Source of the DNA: Thermoplasmata archaeon
GTDB taxonomy: Archaea; Thermoplasmatota; Thermoplasmata; Thermoplasmatales; GCA-001856825
DNA: 6,419 nt
Direction of reading: 5' to 3'
Assembly (NCBI GenBank): GCA_021831005.1
Contig: JAKBNO010000122.1
Span: 1-6,419 of the forward strand
The translations under genes were made by a program, and so were the position numbers. Shown here piece by piece: positions 1 to 4,926 of this stretch; position 1 is the stretch's first letter; the number at the start of each line of letters is the position of its first letter. The notes under the pieces were generated by a model, which did not search any database, had not been told where the DNA came from, and saw only the letters and a list, made by a program, of their open reading frames with translations.

Positions 1-87
1 CGAGAAGAATTGCACTCTCTTAACCTAAAAGTAAGTAACACAGTCCGTAGAGAGTTAGGGGAAACGAGGAACTCCCAGATTCAATGA
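1..87 (+). CDS. C-terminal end of a possible ribbon-helix-helix (antitoxin-like) protein, cut by the window edge
   Basis: The frame is open from base 1 and stops at TGA 85-87, giving 28 residues (begins REELHSLNLKVSNTVRRELG). The spacing of Leu, Asn, Val and the V-R-R-E-L run resembles the second helix and tail of archaeal VapB-type ribbon-helix-helix antitoxins, which often end in a pattern like ELxxLNINVSxxVRxALEE. This is a resemblance from memory on a very short piece, so function is uncertain. No PIN-domain toxin start is visible just downstream, where a vapC partner would be expected. The frame may be a real gene end or a chance open frame. Confidence 0.3.
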   Translation, partial: REELHSLNLKVSNTVRRELGETRNSQIQ

Positions 88-179
88 CCACGATCAAGAT
101 AGAAGTGAGGGTAAAACTCAAGGAGGAGGATTTTCATCAATCTCCACCTTGTGGATGGAACTTGGATGCGATGCAGTAA
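84..179 (+). CDS. Doubtful 31-codon open frame overlapping the preceding stop (ATGA)
   Basis: ATG 84-86 overlaps the TGA of the preceding frame, the same ATGA arrangement used by the confident operon genes in this window. The frame runs to TAA 177-179. Its N-terminus (MTTIKIEVRVKLKEED) is charged and strand-like, as at the start of a ribbon-helix-helix protein. The remainder (HQSPPCGWNLDAMQ) matches nothing I recognise. It could be a small antitoxin-like peptide, the decayed start of a lost partner gene, or no gene at all. No Shine-Dalgarno-like sequence is obvious ahead of it. Confidence 0.15.
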   Translation: MTTIKIEVRVKLKEEDFHQSPPCGWNLDAMQ

Positions 180-209
180 ATCAGGGCGACTCACTAAATG
201 TCAAAGGTG

Positions 210-216
210 TTTTTTT
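210..216 (+). terminator. Oligo-T tract, possible archaeal terminator
   Basis: Seven consecutive T residues follow the frames that end at 87 and 179 and precede the PadR promoter. Archaeal RNA polymerase can terminate on U-rich tracts without a hairpin. An 8-base direct repeat, TCAAAGGT, flanks it at 201-208 and 228-235, and AACCT/AGGTT at 218-222 and 231-235 could form a short stem just after it. Apart from these and the promoter elements at 260-285, nothing else is recognised between 180 and 302. Confidence 0.3.
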
Positions 217-259
217 GAACCTATTTTCAAAGGTTAAAGTGCAAAACTCTCGAAATCAT

Positions 260-279
260 TATCGATATCGATATCGTTA
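260..279 (+). promoter_or_regulatory. Palindromic TATCGA-repeat element, probable PadR operator
   Basis: TATCGA occurs at 260-265 and 266-271, followed by TATCG at 272-276. The run contains a perfect 14-base palindrome at 263-276, which extends to 20 bases (260-279) with one mismatched pair. It abuts and overlaps the TATA-like stretch of the PadR gene, so a dimer bound here could block TBP/TFB access. PadR-family repressors commonly bind AT-rich dyads in their own promoters. That this site is bound by the product of the gene at 303 is inference. Confidence 0.55.
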
Positions 280-285
280 TATATA
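276..285 (+). promoter_or_regulatory. TATA box of the PadR-ABC operon (likely leaderless mRNA)
   Basis: The sequence GTTATATATT is centred about 22 bases upstream of the ATG at 303. Archaeal TATA boxes are centred about 24-28 bases ahead of the transcription start, so the transcript should begin at or next to the start codon. No Shine-Dalgarno sequence precedes the ATG, which agrees with leaderless translation of the first gene. The internal operon genes lie downstream with overlaps. Confidence 0.55.
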
Positions 286-302
286 TTGTTGAATTTACTG
301 TT

Positions 303-842
303 ATGGAACCTGAAGAGGGTCGATGGAATAGAGGAATCATCTTCTTCATAATACTATCTATGGCAAAGGATGGTCCTATCTACGGGAACCAGGTAGCTAA
401 CTGGATTTCCGAGAGAACGGACGGGGCTTGGAAACCAAGTGCAGGCTCGATTTACCCTGCACTAGAGCGGTTGAAACACAGAGGGCTCATCGAACGTTAT
501 GAAGATAATGGCAAGGTTATGTACAGGATGACAGAAAAAGGTTCTAACTTCATTGCCAAGATAAAAACGAGGCATCTTGAACGCTCACCCATGGCTAAAT
601 TTATGGGGAAATTGTGGATGGATGCACAGAATCCAGAGGAAAGAATGAGGTTCATATTCACTTCTGCGCAACGAACGTCGGAATCACTCGAAGAAAACCT
701 AAAAAATATCCGGGAAGGAACTGAAGATCAAAAGCAGTTCGAAATATTCCTAATGTCCTACGAACTGGAATTAGAAAAGACGTTGAAGACCCTCAGAGAT
801 GCAAGAAAGAAATTGGCAGAAAGCCAAGTGGTGAAACAATGA
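303..842 (+). CDS. PadR-family winged-helix transcriptional repressor
   Basis: This 179-residue cytoplasmic DNA-binding protein probably senses a small molecule and represses its own operon. The N-terminal winged helix covers about residues 10-85. The family hallmarks are P25-I-Y-G28, then S46-A-G-S-I-Y-P-A-L54 and the recognition-helix end ERLKHRGLI (55-63), followed by a basic wing (about 64-80). The C-terminal half (about 95-175) is charged and helical, with heptad-like Leu spacing at 127-172, and should form the dimerisation coiled coil. The length matches the longer PadR class (about 180 residues), not the minimal 110-residue form. ATG 303 is chosen because it lies at leaderless distance from the TATA box. 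The stop overlaps the next start by ATGA. Pairing with an ABC-2 exporter is a common PadR arrangement, as in drug-responsive regulators of the LmrR type. The ligand is unknown. Confidence 0.93.
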   Translation: MEPEEGRWNRGIIFFIILSMAKDGPIYGNQVANWISERTDGAWKPSAGSIYPALERLKHRGLIERYEDNGKVMYRMTEKGSNFIAKIKTRHLERSPMAKFMGKLWMDAQNPEERMRFIFTSAQRTSESLEENLKNIREGTEDQKQFEIFLMSYELELEKTLKTLRDARKKLAESQVVKQ

Positions 843-1837
843 ATGGAACTATTATAGAAACTAAGAATCTAACTAAAGTCTACAATGGGAAAATCAAAGC
901 AGTCTCAGATCTTAACCTGGAAATTAAGGAAGGCGAGATATACGGTCTTGCGGGTCCTAACGGTGCAGGCAAAACGACGACAATAAACATGCTGATAACA
1001 AGAATCGCCCCAACTGGAGGAACTGCGACGGTTGGAGGTTTTGACATTACGAAAAATTCGTTGGCAGTCAGAAAATTGATTGGTGTGGTACCGCAGGATT
1101 TCACAGCGGACGAAGATCTCACTGGACGGGAGAACTTGATGATGGTTTCCCAGTTCTACGATGTGCCCAGAGCAAAAGCACAGGAGAACATCAGAACCTT
1201 ACTCAAACTCGTGGACTTGGAAGAGGCAGCTGACAGGTATGTAAGAACATATTCAGGAGGCATGAGGAAGAGACTCGAGCTGATCATAGGTCTCGTTCAC
1301 GAACCAAGAATTCTCTTTCTAGATGAACCGACCCTAGGTCTGGATGTACAGACCAGAACGCAAATGTGGAACTATGTGAAGGAAATCCAAAAGAGACTCA
1401 ACGTCACAATCATACTGACCTCTCACTATCTCGAGGAGATAGATGAACTGGCCGCAAGGGTTTCGATCATAGATCATGGCAAGATCTTGATAACTGGAAG
1501 CCCAGCCGAGCTTAAGGCGTCTCTTAAGGGGGATATTATCACGATCACCCTTTCAGACCAACAAAGTGCTGAATTGATTAAAACGATTCCCGATGCTGTA
1601 GAGGTAACAGATGCGGGGCAGAACACGGTCAAGATAAAGGTTGTAAATGCAGATGACTCGCTTCCCGCACTCATCAATTTCATATCTCAACACAAGCTGT
1701 CAACGATCAAATTGACCGTGGTGAAACCAACGCTTGATGAAGTATTCCTAGAATACACTGGGAGATCGATTAGAGAAGAAGAAGGGGGCATGGACAGAAT
1801 GAAGGTTGCAATGAACATGAGGAGGGCGAGACGATGA
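839..1837 (+). CDS. ABC transporter ATP-binding protein, DrrA-like ABC-2 exporter family
   Basis: This 332-residue cytoplasmic ATPase powers the permease encoded next. All nucleotide-binding motifs are intact: Walker A GPNGAGKTT at 39-47, Q-loop Q86, signature YSGGMRKR at 138-145, Walker B ILFLDEP at 158-164 with catalytic E163, D-loop LGLD at 166-169 and H-loop H196. Residues from about 230 to 310 form the extra C-terminal domain of daunorubicin-resistance-type ATPases (DUF4162), ending in the typical PTLDEVFLEYTG (297-308). The last 20 or so residues are a short Met/Arg-rich tail, whose final codons double as the ribosome-binding site of the permease gene. The start ATG overlaps the PadR stop (ATGA), with only a weak GGTGA ahead, which suggests translational coupling. 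Family and role are clear. The exported substrate cannot be read from sequence. Confidence 0.95.
   Translation: MNGTIIETKNLTKVYNGKIKAVSDLNLEIKEGEIYGLAGPNGAGKTTTINMLITRIAPTGGTATVGGFDITKNSLAVRKLIGVVPQDFTADEDLTGRENLMMVSQFYDVPRAKAQENIRTLLKLVDLEEAADRYVRTYSGGMRKRLELIIGLVHEPRILFLDEPTLGLDVQTRTQMWNYVKEIQKRLNVTIILTSHYLEEIDELAARVSIIDHGKILITGSPAELKASLKGDIITITLSDQQSAELIKTIPDAVEVTDAGQNTVKIKVVNADDSLPALINFISQHKLSTIKLTVVKPTLDEVFLEYTGRSIREEEGGMDRMKVAMNMRRARR
1821..1825 (+). promoter_or_regulatory. Shine-Dalgarno site for the permease gene, inside the ATPase gene
   Basis: GGAGG lies 8 bases ahead of ATG 1834 and is embedded in codons for the Arg-rich tail (RRARR) of the ATPase. It supports ATG 1834 as the permease start and contrasts with the leaderless first gene of the operon. 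Confidence 0.6.
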
Positions 1838-2637
1838 GCGGACTGGGGCCCCTGACTGTCAGGGAACTGAAGAAGTGGGTAAGGAATCCCATATTCTTTG
1901 TCACCAATCTGATCCAGCCAATCTTCTGGATCGCACTGTTTGGAAGTGCCTTTGACATCACGAGGTTCTTCCCGGGTGCAAGCACGTACGTGCTAGGAGG
2001 AGCACCCAATTACATAACGTACATAGTCGGAGGGGTTCTGACCACAATGGGTCTCTTCACTGCAATGTTTGCAGGAACGCAGATAATATTCGACAGAAGA
2101 CTGGGCCCGATGGGAAGATTCCTTTCTTCTCCTATCAGGAGAAGTTCAATAGTTTTCTCGAAGATTATATCTTCAGTCGTCAGGATCATGCCTCAAGCGG
2201 TCATCCTGATCGTGGCCGCGTATCTCATACCGAACGGACTGAAATTCGTTCATGGATTCACGATAATAGACGTCCTCGTGCTTGCAACGGCGATAGTTCT
2301 TGTAGCGTTCATATTCTCGTCGATATTCAGTGTCATAGCAACAAGAATGACGAACATGAACTCCATATTCGGCATAGTGAATCTGGTGAATCTTCCGTTG
2401 ATGTTCGTGAGTTATGCAATGTTTTCGCCATCCATGATGGCTCCGTGGCTCGCGAATGTGGCGAAGTATAATCCTGTTTCCTGGTCTGCCGAGGCAATCA
2501 GGATGGTCATAATAAATGGAAGTCTTACAGTCTCCCAGTGGACTCAGGTAGGGCAGTGGCTTGGCGGATTGGCGATACTCGCAGGAGTGTTAATGTTGCT
2601 AACCGCGATTCTTGTGGAGAAAGAGATCAGAGACTGA
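1834..2637 (+). CDS. ABC-2 type transporter permease
   Basis: This 267-residue integral membrane protein forms the translocation pore of the exporter, probably as a dimer. I read six hydrophobic segments: about 19-40, 61-84, 117-135, 143-168, 178-197 and 243-261. The N-terminal region (RELKKWVRNPIFF) is the amphipathic interface helix typical of ABC2_membrane proteins. The loop after the second helix (about 86-110, FDRRLGPMGRFLSSPIRRSS) is the cytoplasmic coupling region, matching the ExREGTLExLLxxP-like segment of the family. After the fifth helix comes the conserved P-W-x6-N-P (204-214), with the usual AIR following (221-223). Length fits DrrB/NodJ-like permeases. The start overlaps the ATPase stop by ATGA. 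Six helices with no ATPase domain of its own means it needs the upstream subunit. Substrate unknown. Confidence 0.93.
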   Translation: MSGLGPLTVRELKKWVRNPIFFVTNLIQPIFWIALFGSAFDITRFFPGASTYVLGGAPNYITYIVGGVLTTMGLFTAMFAGTQIIFDRRLGPMGRFLSSPIRRSSIVFSKIISSVVRIMPQAVILIVAAYLIPNGLKFVHGFTIIDVLVLATAIVLVAFIFSSIFSVIATRMTNMNSIFGIVNLVNLPLMFVSYAMFSPSMMAPWLANVAKYNPVSWSAEAIRMVIINGSLTVSQWTQVGQWLGGLAILAGVLMLLTAILVEKEIRD

Positions 2638-2657
2638 CCTCCGATACGAGTCACAAC

Positions 2658-2670
2658 TTTTTCCTTTTTT
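2658..2670 (+). terminator. T-rich terminator of the PadR-ABC operon
   Basis: TTTTTCCTTTTTT starts 21 bases after the permease stop, in the 108-base gap between convergent genes. No strong hairpin precedes it, which is normal for archaeal intrinsic termination. For the convergent minus-strand gene, a weak stem TGCTG/CAGCA (2719-2723 with 2737-2741) followed by a four-T run on that strand could play the same role, with little confidence. Confidence 0.5.
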
Positions 2671-2745
2671 ATTCTTGACTCCTTTTACTGCAAGAATGTG
2701 TTTCATTCAGAAAAGTGATGCTGCAATTATTTTCTCCAGCACCAC

Positions 2746-3324
2746 TCAGTTATGGAGGTCTTTGTACAAAGAGTGACTTTTCTTGATTCTCCGTCCAATT
2801 TCCTCAATCGATCCTGGAGTTATCCCGGAGAAAAATTCCCGAGCACTCTCGAAACCCTTGCGTTCAGATTCATCCGCTTTCCTGTCAGATTTGAAACAGG
2901 TCTTGGAATCAAGAATGTATTTGGGTCCGAGGCACAATTTGAAAATATACTCGGCACGTGGTGCGTGATAACAAGACGTTACAATATAAACGGATACAAT
3001 GTCCGGAAAGTTGTCCAATATCTTTCTTGTGAAGTAGCCATTTCCTATTGTGTCGAGAGCTTCACTTTCAACCAAGATGTAGTCCGAGGGAACATCTTTC
3101 TCAGTTGCATAATCACGCATTGCCTCGCCCTCGGTCTTCGATATCGAGGGATTTGTCCTCCCTCCCGAAACGAGAAACAGTGAATTGCTGAGAGTGAACC
3201 ACAACTCTATTGCCGTATCCATTCTCCCCCTAAGTTCAACATGAATTTCGTTTGACAAGAGACGATTACCTAACACAACCACAACCTTGTCGGGCATAGG
3301 GCCGAAAGATGACGAAGCACCCAT
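2746..3324 (-). CDS. DUF218 (YdcF/SanA/ElyC-like) family protein, soluble form
   Basis: This 192-residue alpha/beta protein shows every landmark of the DUF218 family: strand VVVVLGNRL (14-22), LFLVSGGR (49-56), the S-K-T-E-G-E-A-M segment (62-69), D91-T-I-G-N95 as the counterpart of the usual DTxxNA, and IVTSCYHAPRA (114-124) with the conserved His120 and Arg123. There is no N-terminal membrane helix, so it should be cytoplasmic like E. coli YdcF, which is reported to bind S-adenosylmethionine, and unlike the membrane-anchored SanA and ElyC of bacterial envelopes. The biochemical role of the family is poorly defined. ATG 3324 gives the full frame. An internal ATG at codon 11 (base 3294) starts right before the first strand and is a real alternative, because a weak TATA-like ATACATATT (3336-3328) would place transcription just ahead of it. 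It lies 161 bases downstream of the antiporter gene on the same strand. Confidence 0.82.
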   Translation of the reverse strand: MGASSSFGPMPDKVVVVLGNRLLSNEIHVELRGRMDTAIELWFTLSNSLFLVSGGRTNPSISKTEGEAMRDYATEKDVPSDYILVESEALDTIGNGYFTRKILDNFPDIVSVYIVTSCYHAPRAEYIFKLCLGPKYILDSKTCFKSDRKADESERKGFESAREFFSGITPGSIEEIGRRIKKSHSLYKDLHN

Positions 3325-3396
3325 TTGAATATGTATCTGCTAGGGGTATTTCGCTTTTCTTGGAGATGTTCAAGTTTTGGTACTTCCAATGCTAGG

Positions 3397-3429
3397 AGCT
3401 TCCGATAGACGGAATCTGGAACATTTCCA
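3397..3429 (-). repeat. Two adjacent inverted repeats (TTCC/GGAA boxes) between antiporter and DUF218 genes
   Basis: The arms AGCTTCCG (3397-3404) and CGGAATCT (3410-3417) pair at 7 of 8 positions around a 5-base loop. TGGAA (3417-3421) and TTCCA (3425-3429) pair perfectly around CAT. A further TTCCA lies at 3384-3388, and a separate stem GTTGT/ACAAC (3465-3469 with 3475-3479) lies just past the antiporter stop. On the minus-strand transcript these would be consecutive small hairpins in the 161-base gap. They lack a following T run, so they do not look like a classical terminator. RNA-processing structure or protein binding sites are possible. Confidence 0.4.
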
Positions 3430-3485
3430 CCATTAGCGAGTGAATATTGTAATTAACTTTCTGCGTTGTCACGAACAACAAAGTA

Positions 3486-4673
3486 TTATCCATTTCCAAT
3501 GGGAACACCTGTCTTTGTGGGAGGATTTTTTTTCATGAAGTGGCTGAATACAAGGGTGAACGTCAATGCCATTATCACGGTGGCGAATATTGCAACTGAA
3601 TAGTATGTGTTGGTGATAAATCCCCTAGACAGAGCGATAGAAGCTATGATTATGCCAACAGCTCCCCTGCCTCCAAAGATCCCAAGTGATGTTCCTGGGG
3701 TTATGCTCTTCATGTATTTTCTTGAAAACATGTAGGCCGCAAACCCTCCGATAGAGACGGTGATCAAGATCAGAAACAACATATAGGGGAGTGTCGAAAG
3801 CGGGAAGATTGACACTTCCAGACCAGAGATGCTGAAGAAGAGCGGAATGAAGAAACTGGAATTTATTCGCTGGAAAGTTCGCTTGAGCACTCCGTACGCC
3901 TGTTCTCCAATCGAATTCTGATGAATGATCAGTCCAGAGAAGAAGGCTCCCAGAACGAACGTAATTCCAATAAATTCAAAGAGGACAGATGCAGCAAGTC
4001 CCATCAGTATCACTATTGCAAAGATGACTCCTTCTTTCTCAATCTTGGTGATCCTGTCCAGCCAGCTAATCAAAAGAAGCGACTTTGACTTGAGGAACAT
4101 GTCGAGAAAGTACAATGCAACGACGAATGCCGCCAGAGCAGCAGAATCAATACCTATTGTCAAGAGCGGTCTGTGGAATGAGACAAAGATGATGAAAGCC
4201 ACAGCATCACTCATTGCAACCCCTCCGAGAAGTTTGAATCCATCTTCGGTTCTTATCAGTCCAGATCTGACCAGCAACACTGAAGTTATTGAAATGGAGG
4301 GTATGCTAACCGATAGAGATGTACTTACAGCCTCTAAGTACGGCAGCTTAAAAATAAACAAAGAACCAACGGACATCACTATGAAAGGAACAATGAAGGC
4401 CGTTACTGCGAACCCTGTAACGTACCTGATGTTCTTTGAGAAAATGTCTGCTGATGCTTCAATTCCAATCTGAAGTATAATGAAAAATAGAGCTAGAACA
4501 CTTATGGTAGAAAGTGCAGCGGATGGAACTATGAGGCCCGATATGGCCGGACCTAACAGTATCCCGGCTATGATCGCACCCACCACCTCTGGAAGAGAGA
4601 ATGCGTGGAATATTTCCCCCAGTCCTATCGCGACGATCAGAAGGACCAGAATCTCTGTAATTAGGTCTACCAA
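3486..4673 (-). CDS. Cation/proton antiporter, CPA2 (KefB/NapA-like) family, membrane domain only
   Basis: This 395-residue polytopic membrane protein has about 12 hydrophobic segments and exchanges Na+ or K+ for H+. Family marks include LPEVVGAIIAGILLGP (27-42), ALFFIILQIGIEAS (61-74), the S-I-P-S-I-S-I-T stretch (123-130), GGVAMSDAVAF (150-160) with the ion-binding Asp156, LGAFFSGLII (241-250), FIPLFFSISGLEVSI (275-289) and the G-G-R-G-A-V-G helix start (334-340). Where electrogenic members have two Asp and electroneutral ones often Asn-Asp, this one has Ser155-Asp156. The protein ends soon after the last helix, without the RCK/TrkA nucleotide-binding domain of KefB/KefC. The start is TTG at 4673: the codon before it is TGA in frame, the first in-frame Met is residue 100, and a TATA box is centred 26 bases upstream. 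An out-of-frame ATG lies 4 bases earlier (4677). Confidence 0.9.
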   Translation of the reverse strand: MVDLITEILVLLIVAIGLGEIFHAFSLPEVVGAIIAGILLGPAISGLIVPSAALSTISVLALFFIILQIGIEASADIFSKNIRYVTGFAVTAFIVPFIVMSVGSLFIFKLPYLEAVSTSLSVSIPSISITSVLLVRSGLIRTEDGFKLLGGVAMSDAVAFIIFVSFHRPLLTIGIDSAALAAFVVALYFLDMFLKSKSLLLISWLDRITKIEKEGVIFAIVILMGLAASVLFEFIGITFVLGAFFSGLIIHQNSIGEQAYGVLKRTFQRINSSFFIPLFFSISGLEVSIFPLSTLPYMLFLILITVSIGGFAAYMFSRKYMKSITPGTSLGIFGGRGAVGIIIASIALSRGFITNTYYSVAIFATVIMALTFTLVFSHFMKKNPPTKTGVPIGNG

Positions 4674-4694
4674 TCATTGCTTTACAGCTAATCT

Positions 4695-4703
4695 AATATA
4701 AAA
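4695..4703 (-). promoter_or_regulatory. TATA box of the antiporter gene
   Basis: On the minus strand this reads TTTTATATT and is centred 26 bases from the TTG start at 4673. That is the expected distance from an archaeal TATA box to its transcription start, so the mRNA probably begins at or within a few bases of the start codon. The position also supports TTG 4673 as the start. Confidence 0.6.
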
Positions 4704-4713
4704 ACTCTAACTA

Positions 4714-4818
4714 ATTCAATGACTGAATGAATTTCTATTATCAAGGAAGGCAGCAGGTCAGTCGATTGTTATTTCGATTCTAATGACTGCATAATTGAGT
4801 CTGTTTATTCTTGAATAA
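4714..4818. promoter_or_regulatory. Repeat-rich part of the divergent antiporter/GNAT intergenic region
   Basis: The 249 bases between the divergent genes hold several small symmetric elements. ATTCA/TGAAT form an inverted pair at 4714-4718 and 4724-4728. AATGACTG occurs at 4718-4725 and 4782-4789, with a related inverted copy CAGTCGATT at 4759-4767. TCGATT is repeated at 4762-4767 and 4774-4779. TTATTC-TT-GAATAA is a 14-base inverted repeat at 4805-4818. These may be regulator sites for either divergent gene, but AT-rich spacers make such short repeats by chance too. TATA-like stretches for the GNAT gene could be at about 4819-4830 or 4853-4865. Neither is convincing. Confidence 0.3.
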
Positions 4819-4899
4819 TTTATGAAATTATCTCTTCTTCCAATTTTCATCCGTAATATCAATTATTCGTCAGAGATGTTATTGAGGCATAAGATAGAA

Positions 4900-4926
4900 A
4901 TGTCAAGAGAACATCGTTCAGAGTGA
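4900..4926 (+). other. Eight-codon upstream frame overlapping the GNAT start (GTGA)
   Basis: ATG 4900 opens a frame of eight residues (MSREHRSE) whose TGA at 4924-4926 overlaps the GTG start at 4923. Such an arrangement could couple translation of the GTG-started gene to a leader peptide. A frame this short occurs easily by chance, so this is only noted. Confidence 0.15.

Noticed and set aside
143..155. Short stem TCCAC-CTT-GTGGA
   Set aside because: Only five pairs with a three-base loop inside a doubtful frame, with no T run following.
1..200. Transposase remnant or insertion-sequence end at the left edge
   Set aside because: No terminal inverted repeat, target duplication or recognisable transposase residues could be found. 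The piece is too short to claim it.
2752..3183. A 143-codon plus-strand open frame opposite the DUF218 gene
   Set aside because: It lies wholly antisense to a gene with clear family motifs. Its translation is rich in Arg, Phe, Cys and Ser without recognisable domains.
3925..4473. A 182-codon plus-strand open frame opposite the antiporter gene
   Set aside because: It is the reverse of hydrophobic helices and shows no domain or start signal. The antiporter motifs on the other strand are strong.
4459..4677. Minus-strand frame from ATG 4677 (MIGRPNY...)
   Set aside because: The ATG is well placed for a leaderless start, but the 72-residue product is a charged, low-sense translation overlapping the antiporter N-terminus in another frame.
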